A stretch of 64,000 nucleotides of DNA, taken from positions 124,001-188,000 of the forward strand of contig NZ_JAQSIP010000002.1 in assembly GCF_028649475.1 (NCBI RefSeq), read 5' to 3'. Position numbers and translations under genes: made by a program. Under the pieces are notes generated by a model. It made no database searches. It was given only the letters and a program-made list of their open reading frames with translations, and was not told where the DNA came from. Within the stretch, counting starts at the first letter, position 1. Each line of letters opens with the position of its first letter. Shown here one piece after another: positions 8,784 through 17,674 of the stretch. The stretch is from Curvibacter cyanobacteriorum. Its GTDB lineage: Bacteria; Pseudomonadota; Gammaproteobacteria; Burkholderiales; Burkholderiaceae_C.

Positions 8784-9491
8784 TCAGGCCTGCAGTTCGA
8801 GCAGGCGGTCCAGTCCGCCTTGGTTGATGGCCACTTTGGCCTGGGCGCGCACGCGCGGCTTGGCATGGTAGGCCACCGACAGGCCCGCCACACCCATCAT
8901 GGGCAGGTCGTTGGCGCCGTCGCCCATGGCAATCGTCTGGCTCGCCGGGATGCCCATCAGGGTGCTGACTTCGAGCAGGGTGCGGCGCTTTTCTTCGCCG
9001 TCACAGATGTCGCCCCAGGGCTGGTCGACCATGCGGCCGGTCAGCACGCCGTCGACCACCTCGAGCACGTTGGAGCGCGCGAAGTCAATGCCCAGGCGGG
9101 CACGGATGCGGTCGGTGAAGAAGGTGAAGCCACCGCTGACCAGCAGCACCTTGAGGCCGGCGGCCTGGCAGGCGGCCACCAGTTCGGCGGCGCCGGGGTT
9201 GAGCTGCAGGCGCTCGTTGTAGACCTGCTCCATGTGGGCCACGGTGACCCCCTTGAGCAGGGCCACGCGCTGGCGCAGGCTGTCTTTGTAGTCGGTGATC
9301 TCACCGCGCATGGCGGCTTCGGTGATGGCCGCGACTTCGGCCTTGCGGCCCGCGGCGTCGGCGATTTCGTCCACGCACTCGATGTTGATCAGGGTCGAGT
9401 CCATGTCAAAGGCGATCAGCTTGTACTGGCTCAGGTCCAGCGGAGGCGTGAAGTCTTGGAGCACGAGGCCGGGGGCGAATTCTTGGGGCAT
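8784..9491 (-). CDS. serB: Phosphoserine phosphatase
   Basis: A 235-residue HAD-family phosphatase that performs the last step of serine synthesis. The phosphorylated nucleophile is Asp29 and the general acid Asp31 in FDMDST; VSGGFTFF is motif II, and GDGANDLPM at 190-198 is the magnesium-binding motif. It lacks the long N-terminal ACT-type domain of the E. coli enzyme, as is common in betaproteobacteria. It is cytoplasmic and appears to be a single gene. Confidence 0.96.
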   Translation of the reverse strand: MPQEFAPGLVLQDFTPPLDLSQYKLIAFDMDSTLINIECVDEIADAAGRKAEVAAITEAAMRGEITDYKDSLRQRVALLKGVTVAHMEQVYNERLQLNPGAAELVAACQAAGLKVLLVSGGFTFFTDRIRARLGIDFARSNVLEVVDGVLTGRMVDQPWGDICDGEEKRRTLLEVSTLMGIPASQTIAMGDGANDLPMMGVAGLSVAYHAKPRVRAQAKVAINQGGLDRLLELQA

Positions 9492-9629
9492 GGGGAAGTC
9501 AGGGCGCTGCAGATGGGGCTGGTTGGGGCCGGTCGGGCCCCGGTTTCCACGCTCGGGCCCGGGCTGGCCAGGGCCTGGCCGGGGCGGGCGAAGTGTTGCG
9601 TCAGATTATAGGGAGCGCACCCGGCGGGT

Positions 9630-10280
9630 TCAGGGCTTGGGCAAGTACAGGCTGTCGGACCAGGTGGCCAGCCACTGCGGTCGAAAAGCCACCAGGATGG
9701 CCGCCAGCATGCCGGTCATGAAGCCGTCGCCCCAGGCCATCAACCAGTGCGCGACCAGGGACAGCCCGGGGTCCACGCCCGGCAGCGCATGGCCCGTCCA
9801 CTGGGCCAGCGCGGTGGCGGCAAAGTTGCACGCCACGGTGCCCAGGAAGGCCCGGCCCAGCACATAGACAAACAGGTGCGGACCGATCCAGCGGCGGATC
9901 GCGGCGCCCAGCAGCAGCGCCAGGGTGGCGGGCAGCAGGCCTTGCCAGAAGGCCTGGTCCAGCATCACTGCCACGCCCTGGCCGGCCAGCCAGCCCGCGC
10001 TCAACGCCACCCCCAGCAGGCAGGGCGCGGCCAGGGGCCAACCGAGCATCAGCACCGCCAGGCAGGCGCCCGACCACTGCAATTGCAGTGGCATGGCATG
10101 CAGCCAGGGCAGGGCCCACAGCCAGGGCAGCAGCACGCTGAAGCCCAGCAGGGTGGACAGGCGCTGCGAGCCCTGCGGCCCGCTGAGCAGGCGCCAGGGC
10201 CGCATCAGCGCCGACACCAGCAAGGCCAGGCCCCAGGCCAGGGCTTGCAGCAGGGCGGTGGCGTCGCTCGGCGTGTCCAT
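9630..10280 (-). CDS. Predicted integral membrane protein, possibly CbiM-like
   Basis: A 216-residue protein with about six hydrophobic segments. The C-terminal block WLMAWGDGFMTGMLAAILVAFRP resembles the end of small CbiM/COG3235-like proteins, which are related to the S-component of energy-coupling factor transporters. That relation is from memory and is moderate. The N-terminal CbiM metal-binding motif is not present, so metal transport should not be assumed. It is 24 bases downstream of mfd on the same strand and may be cotranscribed. Confidence 0.6.
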   Translation of the reverse strand: MDTPSDATALLQALAWGLALLVSALMRPWRLLSGPQGSQRLSTLLGFSVLLPWLWALPWLHAMPLQLQWSGACLAVLMLGWPLAAPCLLGVALSAGWLAGQGVAVMLDQAFWQGLLPATLALLLGAAIRRWIGPHLFVYVLGRAFLGTVACNFAATALAQWTGHALPGVDPGLSLVAHWLMAWGDGFMTGMLAAILVAFRPQWLATWSDSLYLPKP

Positions 10281-10304
10281 GGCGGTGCCTCAGGCCAGCC
10301 GGGC

Positions 10305-13300
10305 TCAGGCCACGGCCAGCGGTTGGCCCAGTTGGCGCAGCACATCGCGCACGGCCTGGGCGCGGTCCTTGGGCTCCTTGACCTCGCGTTCGATGCGCAG
10401 CTTCTCGTTGCCCGCCAGCTTGATGTGGCGTTGCTTCTGGATCAGGTCGATGATGCGCATCGGGTCCACTGGCGGGTTGGGCTTGAAGGTGATGGTGATG
10501 ACGCCCGGCGCGGCATCGACCTTGACCACGCCATAAGGGGCGCTGAGCACGCGCAGGCGGTGCACGTCGATGAGGGTCTGGGCCTGCGGTGGCAGTTTGC
10601 CGAAACGGTCCACGATTTCTTCCAGCAGCGTGTCGATCTGCTCGGGCGTGCGCGCGGTGGCCAGCTTCTTGTAGAAAGACAGGCGCAGGTGCACATCGCC
10701 GCAGTAATCGTCGGGCAGCAGGGCCGGCGCGTGCAGGTTGATGTCGGTGGTCACCGACAGCGGGCTGAGCAGGTCGGGCTCCTGGCCGGCTTTGAGGCTG
10801 CGCACGGCCTCGGACAGCATCTCGTTGTAGAGCTGGAAGCCCACTTCAAGCATGTTGCCGCTCTGGCTTTCGCCCAGCACCTCGCCGGCGCCGCGGATCT
10901 CGAGGTCGTGCATCGCCAGGTAAAAGCCACTGCCCAGCTCCTCCATCGCCTGGATGGCCTCCAGGCGCTGGGCGGCCTGCTTGGTCAGGCCTTCGGTGTC
11001 GGGCACCATGAGGTAGGCGTAGGCCTGGTGGTGGCTGCGGCCGACCCGCCCGCGCAGTTGGTGCAGCTGGGCCAGGCCGAACTTGTCGGCGCGGCTCATC
11101 ACGATGGTGTTGGCACTGGGCACGTCGATGCCGGTCTCGATGATGGTCGAGCACAGCAGCAGGTTGAAGCGCTGCGCCACAAAGTCGCGCATCACGCGCT
11201 CCAACTCGCGTTCGGGCATCTGGCCGTGGGCGATGCCGATGCGCGCTTCGGGCAGGATCTCTTCGAGCTTCTGGCGCCGGTTCTCGATCGTCTCGACCTC
11301 GTTGTGCAGGAAGTACACCTGGCCGCCGCGCTTGAGCTCACGCAGCACCGCCTCGCGGATCACGCCAGTGCCCTCGTTGCGCACAAAAGTCTTGATGGCC
11401 AGGCGCCGCTGCGGCGCGGTGGCGATCACGCTCAGGTCGCGCAGGCCCTCAAGCGCCATGCCCAGGGTGCGCGGGATCGGGGTGGCGGTGAGCGTCAGCA
11501 CGTCGACTTCGGCGCGCATGGCCTTCATGGCCTCCTTGTGGCGCACGCCAAAGCGGTGCTCCTCGTCGATGATCAGCAGGCCCAGGTTGTGGAACTTGAC
11601 CGACTCGCTGAGCAGTTTGTGGGTGCCGACCACGATGTCCACCGTGCCGTCGGCGAGGCCCTTGGCCGCCGCGCTGATTTCTTTGGCCGAGCGGAAACGG
11701 CTCATTTCGGCGATCTTCACCGGCCACTTGCTGAAGCGGTCCACCAACGTCTGGTAGTGCTGCTCGGCCAGCAGCGTGGTGGGGGCCAGAAAGGCCACCT
11801 GGCGCCCGCCGGTGACGGCCACAAAGGCGGCGCGCAAGGCCACTTCGGTCTTGCCGAAGCCCACGTCGCCACAGACCAGGCGGTCCATGGGGCGCGGGCT
11901 GATCATGTCCTGGATGACGGCGTGGATCGCGGCGCGCTGGTCGGCGGTTTCCTCGAAGCCGAAGTCGTTGGCAAAGGTCTCGTAGTCACCGGGCGAGTAG
12001 CGGAAGGCATGGCCTTCGCGGGCCGCGCGGCGGGCGTAGATGTTGAGCAACTCGGCGGCCGCGTCGCGCACCTGTTCGGCCGCGCGGCGTTTGGCCTTTT
12101 CCCACTGGCCGCTGCCCAGCTTGTGCAGCGGTGCCTCGTCGGCACTGACGCCGGTGTAGCGGCTGATCAATTGCAGCTGGCTGACCGGCACGTAGAGCAC
12201 CGCCTTGTCGGCGTACTCAAGGTGCAGGAACTCCTGCATCGCGGGGCTGCCATCGGGGTTCTTGCCCTGGCCCAGGTCCATGTGGATCAGGCCACGGTAG
12301 CGGCCGATGCCGTGCTGCGAGTGCACCACGGGGTCGCCGACATTGAGCTCGGACAGGTCTTTGATCAGCGCCTCGACGTCGCTGACCTGCTCTTGCTTCT
12401 TGCGTCGGCGCGTGGTGGCGCCGGCCGCGAACAGCTCGGTCTCGGTGACGAAGTCAATGCCCTGGTCCAGCCAGCTGAAACCCACGGTGAGCGCGGCGGT
12501 GGCGATGCCGATCTTCTCGCCGGGGTCGGCCTCGAAGGCGGCCAGCGACTCGAAGGCCGGCGGGCTGACGCCGCCGGCCCGCAGAAAGTCGAGCAGGCTT
12601 TCGCGTCGGCCATCGCTTTCGGCCAGCAGCAGCACGCGCTGCGGCGTGTTGCGGATGTGGGCCTGCAAGCGGGCCAGCGGCTCTTCGGCGCCGCGCAGCA
12701 CCGACAGGTCGCCCAGGGCCTGCACGCTGACGCCGTCGGCGCTGTCGGCCTCGCGCGGGCGCAGCGAGAGCTGGGCATGTTCGCCGGCCCTGCCGTAGAA
12801 CTGCTCGACGCTGAGGAACAGGCTCTCGGGCGGCAGGGCGGGGCGGTCGGGGTCCCCCTGGATCAGGCGGTAGCGCTCGCGCGTGTCTTGCCAAAAGCGC
12901 TGGAAGGCGGGCTCGAGTTCGCCGTGCAGCACCACCGTGGCGTCGGCGCCCAGGTAGTCAAAGACGGTGGCGGTGTCGTCAAAGAACAGCGGCAGGTAGT
13001 ACTCGATGCCGGCGGTGGCAACGCCATTGCCCATGTCCTTGTAGACCCGGCTCTTGGTCGGGTCGCCTTCGAGCAGCTCGCGCCAGCGGCTGCGGAACTT
13101 GGCCCGCGCCGCGTCGTCCATGGGGAACTCGCGCCCGGGCAGCAGGCGCACCTCGGGCACGGGGTAAAGGCTGCGCTGGCTGTCGGGGTCGAAGGTGCGG
13201 ATGGAGTCGATCTCGTCGTCGAACAGGTCGACGCGGAAGGGCATCGCGGCGCCCATCGGGAACAAATCAATCAGGCCGCCGCGCACCGCGTATTCACCGG

Positions 13301-13784
13301 GACTGACCACCTGGGTGACGTGGCTGTAGCCTGCCAGGGTGAGCTGGCTTTTGAGGCGCGCCTCGTCGAGCTTTTGCTTGACCTTGAACTGGAAGGTGTA
13401 GCCCGCCATGAAGGACGGCGGGGCCAGCCGGTACAGCGCGGTGGTGGCGGGCACGATGACCACATCGGCGCCGGTGTCCTTGTCACGCTGCTGGATGCGC
13501 CACAGCGTGGCCAGGCGCTCGGAGATCAGGTCCTGGTGCGGCGAAAACGTGTCGTAGGGCAGGGTTTCCCAGTCCGGGAACAGCGCACAGCGCAGATCGG
13601 GCGCGAAGAAGGCGATCTCGTCCAGCAGGCGCTGGGCGTCGCTGGCGTCCGCGCAGACGATGGCGGTGGGTTTGCCTGCGGCTTTCTCGCGCAGGCCCAG
13701 GCGGGCCAGGAGCAGCGCATCGGCAGAGCCGACGGGGCGGGGCAGGGTGAAGCGTTTTCCGACAGAAAGTTTGGGCAGTTCCAT
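10305..13784 (-). CDS. mfd: Transcription-repair coupling factor Mfd
   Basis: A 1159-residue ATP-dependent translocase that removes RNA polymerase stalled at DNA lesions and recruits UvrA; E. coli Mfd has 1148 residues. The N-terminal third is the UvrB-like module, followed by the RNA-polymerase interaction domain. The RecG-like motor has Walker A GDVGFGKTEVALRA near residue 640 and the helicase box IIDEEHRFGV near 740; the C-terminal TRCF regulatory domain is complete. ATG 13784 (MELPKLSVGKRF) is preferred over an upstream ATG at 13802. It is divergent from ispD. Confidence 0.97.
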   Translation of the reverse strand: MELPKLSVGKRFTLPRPVGSADALLLARLGLREKAAGKPTAIVCADASDAQRLLDEIAFFAPDLRCALFPDWETLPYDTFSPHQDLISERLATLWRIQQRDKDTGADVVIVPATTALYRLAPPSFMAGYTFQFKVKQKLDEARLKSQLTLAGYSHVTQVVSPGEYAVRGGLIDLFPMGAAMPFRVDLFDDEIDSIRTFDPDSQRSLYPVPEVRLLPGREFPMDDAARAKFRSRWRELLEGDPTKSRVYKDMGNGVATAGIEYYLPLFFDDTATVFDYLGADATVVLHGELEPAFQRFWQDTRERYRLIQGDPDRPALPPESLFLSVEQFYGRAGEHAQLSLRPREADSADGVSVQALGDLSVLRGAEEPLARLQAHIRNTPQRVLLLAESDGRRESLLDFLRAGGVSPPAFESLAAFEADPGEKIGIATAALTVGFSWLDQGIDFVTETELFAAGATTRRRKKQEQVSDVEALIKDLSELNVGDPVVHSQHGIGRYRGLIHMDLGQGKNPDGSPAMQEFLHLEYADKAVLYVPVSQLQLISRYTGVSADEAPLHKLGSGQWEKAKRRAAEQVRDAAAELLNIYARRAAREGHAFRYSPGDYETFANDFGFEETADQRAAIHAVIQDMISPRPMDRLVCGDVGFGKTEVALRAAFVAVTGGRQVAFLAPTTLLAEQHYQTLVDRFSKWPVKIAEMSRFRSAKEISAAAKGLADGTVDIVVGTHKLLSESVKFHNLGLLIIDEEHRFGVRHKEAMKAMRAEVDVLTLTATPIPRTLGMALEGLRDLSVIATAPQRRLAIKTFVRNEGTGVIREAVLRELKRGGQVYFLHNEVETIENRRQKLEEILPEARIGIAHGQMPERELERVMRDFVAQRFNLLLCSTIIETGIDVPSANTIVMSRADKFGLAQLHQLRGRVGRSHHQAYAYLMVPDTEGLTKQAAQRLEAIQAMEELGSGFYLAMHDLEIRGAGEVLGESQSGNMLEVGFQLYNEMLSEAVRSLKAGQEPDLLSPLSVTTDINLHAPALLPDDYCGDVHLRLSFYKKLATARTPEQIDTLLEEIVDRFGKLPPQAQTLIDVHRLRVLSAPYGVVKVDAAPGVITITFKPNPPVDPMRIIDLIQKQRHIKLAGNEKLRIEREVKEPKDRAQAVRDVLRQLGQPLAVA

Positions 13785-13803
13785 GGCGTCCAGCAATGGC
13801 AAA

Positions 13804-13831
13804 CACCCCCCGTGGCAAAAGACGGGGGGTG
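13804..13831. promoter_or_regulatory. Perfect 10-bp inverted repeat between mfd and ispD
   Basis: CACCCCCCGT (13804-13813) and ACGGGGGGTG (13822-13831) are exact inverted copies separated by 8 bases. The element fills the gap between the divergent mfd and ispD starts, so it would lie in the 5' leader of one or both transcripts or act as an operator. A TAGAAT box (13846-13851) before ispD could be its -10 element, but no convincing -35 was found. Confidence 0.45.
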
Positions 13832-13863
13832 CGCTGCAGGGATTTTAGAATGGGCGACTTCTT

Positions 13864-14625
13864 ATGACCGACACCGCCTTGCATCAACCCCACACTTCAT
13901 CCACCGCAGCGCGCTTTTGGGCGCTCATTCCCTGCGCGGGCGCGGGCGCCCGCGCCGGTGCCACGGGCCCCAAGCAGTACCAGGCCCTGGCCGGTCGCCC
14001 CCTGGTGGCCCACACGCTGGCGGCTTTTGCCGCCACCCCCGGCCTGGCCGGCATCCTGGTGGTGGTGGCGCCTGGCGACACCACGCTGGAAGACCAGGGC
14101 CTGGCCGAGTCGGTCCATGTGGCCGACTGCGGTGGCGCCAGCCGTGCGGCCAGCGTCGGTGCTGGCCTGGGCGTGTTGCACACCCTGGGGGCCCAGCCCC
14201 AGGACTGGGTGCTGGTGCATGACGCTGCGCGCTGCCTGATCACCCCGGCCCAGATCCAGCGCCTGATGGCCGCCTGCGCTGACGACGCGGTGGGCGGCCT
14301 GCTGGCCCAGCCCCTGGCCGACACCCTCAAGGTGGGCACGGCGGGGCGGGTCAGTGCCACGCTCGAGCGCAGCGACAAATGGCTGGCGCAGACCCCGCAG
14401 ATGTTCCGCCTGGCCCCGTTGCAACAGGCCTTGCAGGCCAGCGGCCCGGGCGTGACCGACGAGGCCAGCGCCATCGAGGCGCAAGGCCTGCAACCGCTGC
14501 TGGTGGCGCCCGAGGGGGCCAATTTCAAGGTCACTTACCCGGATGACTTCGCCCTGGCCGAGGCGGTGCTGCGGGCCCGTCAGGCCGCGTTGGCCGCCCC
14601 CGCCACCCCCCGGGAGGCCGCATGA
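13864..14625 (+). CDS. ispD: 2-C-methyl-D-erythritol 4-phosphate cytidylyltransferase
   Basis: A 253-residue enzyme of the MEP isoprenoid pathway that attaches CMP to methylerythritol phosphate. The nucleotide-binding start [18 protein letters not shown] is a variant of the usual glycine-rich loop with the KQY end; VHDAARCLI and the TPQMFR block complete the active site. Its stop overlaps the ispF start in the arrangement ATGA, so the two are translated together. dxr of the same pathway is at 56.3 kb. Confidence 0.96.
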   Translation: MTDTALHQPHTSSTAARFWALIPCAGAGARAGATGPKQYQALAGRPLVAHTLAAFAATPGLAGILVVVAPGDTTLEDQGLAESVHVADCGGASRAASVGAGLGVLHTLGAQPQDWVLVHDAARCLITPAQIQRLMAACADDAVGGLLAQPLADTLKVGTAGRVSATLERSDKWLAQTPQMFRLAPLQQALQASGPGVTDEASAIEAQGLQPLLVAPEGANFKVTYPDDFALAEAVLRARQAALAAPATPREAA

Positions 14626-15101
14626 AGCTGCGTGTTGGTGAAGGCTGGGACGTGCACGCGCTGGTGCCGGGCCGCAAACTCATCCTGGGCGGTGTCGAGG
14701 TGCCGCACACCCTGGGGCTGTTGGGCCATTCGGATGCCGATGTGCTGTTGCACGCGATCACCGATGCGCTGCTGGGCGCGGCCGGCCTGGGCGACATCGG
14801 GCGCCATTTTCCCGACACCGACGCGCAGTTCAAAGGCGCCGATTCGGGTGTCCTGCTGGTCGAGGCCGCGCGCCGCGTGCAGGCTCAGGGCTGGCGCATC
14901 AACAACATCGACAGCACGGTGGTGGCCCAGGCGCCCAAGCTGGCGCCCCACATCCCGCTGATGTGCGAGCGCATTGCGGCCCTGTTGGGCCTGGCGCGCG
15001 ACCAGGTCAATGTGAAGGCCAAGACGGCCGAGAAGCTGGGCCCGGTGGGCGAGGGGCTCAGCATGGAAGCGCGCGCCGTGGTGCTGTTGCTGGCGGACTG
15101 A
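14622..15101 (+). CDS. ispF: 2-C-methyl-D-erythritol 2,4-cyclodiphosphate synthase
   Basis: A 159-residue trimeric zinc enzyme of the MEP pathway that cyclises CDP-methylerythritol phosphate with release of CMP. The zinc ligands Asp10, His12 and His44 are visible in GWDVHAL and [23 protein letters not shown] and the C-terminal [13 protein letters not shown] block are typical. The length equals that of other IspF proteins. It overlaps ispD by four bases. Confidence 0.97.
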   Translation: MKLRVGEGWDVHALVPGRKLILGGVEVPHTLGLLGHSDADVLLHAITDALLGAAGLGDIGRHFPDTDAQFKGADSGVLLVEAARRVQAQGWRINNIDSTVVAQAPKLAPHIPLMCERIAALLGLARDQVNVKAKTAEKLGPVGEGLSMEARAVVLLLAD

Positions 15102-15133
15102 ACGGCGGTCGGGTCAACCGCGTCGCTGAGCCG

Positions 15134-15155
15134 CTGGCGGCACACCGGCCGCCAG
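15134..15155. terminator. Hairpin between convergent ispF and the sensor kinase
   Basis: CTGGCGGC (15134-15141) and GCCGCCAG (15148-15155) form a perfect 8-bp stem with a 6-base loop in the 58-base gap between two convergent genes. It may end transcription from both sides, but no T-tract is present. Confidence 0.4.
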
Positions 15156-15159
15156 GCCC

Positions 15160-16566
15160 TCAAGCCCTTTGCAGCTTGATGTGGGCGGCCAGCCCGCCCG
15201 AACTGCTGTTGGCGAGCATGAACATGCCGCCCATGCGTTGCACCGTCTTGTTGACGATCGACAGACCCAGGCCCGCGCCCGTGGCGTGGGTGCGCGCGGC
15301 ATCGCCCCGGAAGAACGGCTTCACCAGGTCGCTGAGGATGTCGGGTGGCACGCCCGGGCCGTGGTCGCGCACCTTGAGCAGCACCCATTCCTCGCGCGTG
15401 CGGGCCGCGATTTCCACCACCGCGATCGAGGTGTTGGGGGTCTTGCCATAGCGGCGGGCGTTCTCGATCAGGTTGGACAGCACGCGGGCCAGCTCGACTT
15501 CGTCGGCCAGCACATGGGGGTCGTCCTGCAGCGAGACGTGGATCTTCAGGTCGGGGTCGTCCTGCACACCATAGAGGCAGGACTCCACCACATCGGCCAG
15601 GCGCACCGTTTTGAGCTGCACATGGTCGGGGCGCGCGTAGTCGAGGAACTTGTCGATGATGGCGTCGAGCTGCACGATGTCGGCCACCATGTGGTCGCGC
15701 GCGTCGACGTCGGCCACGCTCATCTCGGTCTCCAGACGCAGGCGCGCCAGCGGGGTGCGCAGGTCGTGCGAGATGCCGGCCAACATGACGGCGCGGTCCT
15801 GTTCCACTTTGGCCAGCTTCTGGGCCATGCGGTTGAAGCCGATGTTGACCTCGCGGATTTCGCTGGTGGCCACCTGTTCGTCGAGGTGGCTGGCGGCAAA
15901 GTCGCCATCGCGCACCCGGTTGGCGGCAAAGGAGAGCTGTTGCAGCGGCTTGTTGATCAGGCGCGCAATCGCCGCGGCCCCGGCCAGCGACAGCACCGCG
16001 GCGGTGATCATCCAGATCAGCCAGGTGCGCCCGCTGGCGGGGCTGAACCGGGCCCGGTCCATGAGCAGCCAGTTGGCGTCGCCATTGATCTCAAAGCCGA
16101 CCCAAAGGCCGGACTCCTGGTTGACGCGCTGCGCCACCACGGTGCCGGGGCCCAGCCGCTCGGCGACCTCCAGCGCCACGCGCTGGCCCAGGGTGTTGTC
16201 GGCTTCAAACAGGTCGAATTGGTCGCCCGGCTCGCGCGGCAGGATGCGCAGCCCTTCCTGGTCGGCCATGGTCTTGATCAGGGACATGCGCGCGATGCCG
16301 TCGGCATGCACCAGCGCAGCCCGGCTGAGGTTCACCAGCGAAGCGATCTGGTGGGCCGTGTGCAGGGCCCGGGGCTCCAGTTCAAGCGCGCGCAGGGTTT
16401 GCAGCCAGGCCAAGATGCTGCCGACCAGCAAGATGGCCAACAGGAAGAAGGTGCGCCAAAAGAGGTTCAGCCCCACCCTGGAGCGGCTGCGCGCCTGCCG
16501 CGTCAGTTCGAGCGGAGCAGGGCTGGTGGCGTCGACCTGATGATCGCTCGATTTCTTTTTTTTCAC
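15160..16566 (-). CDS. EnvZ-type sensor histidine kinase
   Basis: A 468-residue membrane sensor kinase. It has a basic N-terminus, a first membrane segment (about residues 32-58), a periplasmic domain, a second segment (about 180-203), then HAMP, dimerisation and ATPase domains. The phospho-accepting His is near residue 267 in GISHDLRTPLARLR; the N box LSNLIENARRYG, G1 DHGPGVPP and G2 GAGLGLSI are all present. The start is GTG 16566. It lies 91 bases after the OmpR-like regulator, which is presumably its partner. The signal is unknown; osmolarity is only an analogy. Confidence 0.92.
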   Translation of the reverse strand: MKKKKSSDHQVDATSPAPLELTRQARSRSRVGLNLFWRTFFLLAILLVGSILAWLQTLRALELEPRALHTAHQIASLVNLSRAALVHADGIARMSLIKTMADQEGLRILPREPGDQFDLFEADNTLGQRVALEVAERLGPGTVVAQRVNQESGLWVGFEINGDANWLLMDRARFSPASGRTWLIWMITAAVLSLAGAAAIARLINKPLQQLSFAANRVRDGDFAASHLDEQVATSEIREVNIGFNRMAQKLAKVEQDRAVMLAGISHDLRTPLARLRLETEMSVADVDARDHMVADIVQLDAIIDKFLDYARPDHVQLKTVRLADVVESCLYGVQDDPDLKIHVSLQDDPHVLADEVELARVLSNLIENARRYGKTPNTSIAVVEIAARTREEWVLLKVRDHGPGVPPDILSDLVKPFFRGDAARTHATGAGLGLSIVNKTVQRMGGMFMLANSSSGGLAAHIKLQRA

Positions 16567-16657
16567 ATGAATTTCAGCGGGGCACCTGAAGGGACGCGGG
16601 GGGCGGGCGCATCAGGCCGCATCCCCCCCGGGTGCAGGGTGGTCGGGGCGAGCAGGC

Positions 16658-17389
16658 TCAGTTGCCGCCATCCGGGACAAAGACATAGCCCACGCCCCAG
16701 ACGGTCTGAATATAACGCGGCGCCGCTGCATCCACCTCGATCAATTTACGCAGCCGTGACACTTGCACATCGAGGCTGCGGTCAAACGGTTCGAATTCGC
16801 GGCCGCGGGCCAGCAGGGCCAGCTTTTCGCGCGACAGCGGCTGGCGCGGGTGGCGCACCAGGGCCTTGAGCATGGCGAACTCGCCGGTGGTCAGCGGCAG
16901 TTCTTCGCCATTGCGCTGCAGCGCGCGGGTGCCGAGGTCGAACACAAAGGGGCCGAACAGCACCTGCTCGTTGTCGCCCGACGGCGCGCCAGGGGCCTCC
17001 TGGGGCGGGCGGCGGCGCAGCACCGCGTGGATGCGGGCCAGCAGTTCACGCGGGTTGAAGGGCTTGCCCAGGTAGTCGTCGGCGCCCACTTCGAGGCCCA
17101 CGATGCGGTCCACGTCCTCGCCTTTGGCGGTCAACATGATGATCGGTGTGCGGTCATTGGCCGCGCGCAGACGTCGGCAGATGGACAGGCCGTCCTCGCC
17201 AGGCATCATGAGGTCCAGGACGATCATGTCCACGGATTCGCGCAGCAGGATGCGGTTCAGCGCCTTGCCGTCCTCCGCCACCATGACCTCAAAGCCTTCC
17301 TGGCTCAGGTAGCGACGCAGCAGGTCACGGATGCGCGCGTCGTCGTCGACGACCAGAATCTTGTCGGTGCGGGTGCTGGATTGGTTCAT
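16658..17389 (-). CDS. ompR: OmpR-family response regulator
   Basis: A 243-residue regulator with a receiver domain (about 9-125) and a winged-helix DNA-binding domain (about 150-240). The phosphorylated Asp59 is in MIVLDLMMPGEDG, acidic residues are in VVDDD, and LTAKG and KPFN carry the conserved Thr and Lys. The C-terminal RSLDVQVSRLRKLIE and TVWGVGYVF are strongly OmpR-like. ATG 17389 is chosen; an in-frame GTG lies at 17416. Repeated GTTACA-type sites upstream suggest autoregulation. Confidence 0.94.
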   Translation of the reverse strand: MNQSSTRTDKILVVDDDARIRDLLRRYLSQEGFEVMVAEDGKALNRILLRESVDMIVLDLMMPGEDGLSICRRLRAANDRTPIIMLTAKGEDVDRIVGLEVGADDYLGKPFNPRELLARIHAVLRRRPPQEAPGAPSGDNEQVLFGPFVFDLGTRALQRNGEELPLTTGEFAMLKALVRHPRQPLSREKLALLARGREFEPFDRSLDVQVSRLRKLIEVDAAAPRYIQTVWGVGYVFVPDGGN

Positions 17390-17403
17390 TTTTGTTGACC
17401 TAA

Positions 17404-17480
17404 TTTGTAACAGCACCGATTTTGAGACTTGTTACAGGTGCTTGAACAGCGTTTTTGTGGCGTTATCACACACTGTTACA
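17404..17480. promoter_or_regulatory. Three GTAACA/GTTACA-type sites, candidate OmpR operator
   Basis: The short motif occurs as GTAACA at 17407-17412 and as TGTTACA at 17430-17436 and 17474-17480. The last two copies are 44 bases apart, close to four helical turns. GTAACA is part of the E. coli OmpR recognition sequence. The sites sit between the response-regulator gene and the divergent SIMPL gene, so they could control either or both. Confidence 0.5.
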
Positions 17481-17674
17481 AGACTTGCGAATATGAATGG
17501 AAATCGTCTGACAAGCTTGTGAGATTGGCGCTGCTGGCGGCGCTGGACGGCCGCAGAATGGGGGGCGTCCGGGGCATGTCGGGCGCCGCAGGGCACCTGT
17601 TCGCCGTGGGCCATAGTCAAGGCAATCGGTCAGATGGGTGCTCGTTTTTGTTTCAATCTACTGGAGACTGATCC

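Noticed and set aside
9566-9580. A 15-base palindrome GGCCAGG-G-CCTGGCC upstream of serB
   Set aside because: It is made only of bases common in this GC-rich spacer and has no T-tract or neighbouring promoter feature; chance is the simplest explanation.
9747-14222. A 1491-codon open frame on the plus strand opposite mfd
   Set aside because: It is antisense to a full-length, well-conserved mfd gene. Its translation is low-complexity and rich in His, Gln, Ala and Gly, as expected for shadow frames in GC-rich DNA.
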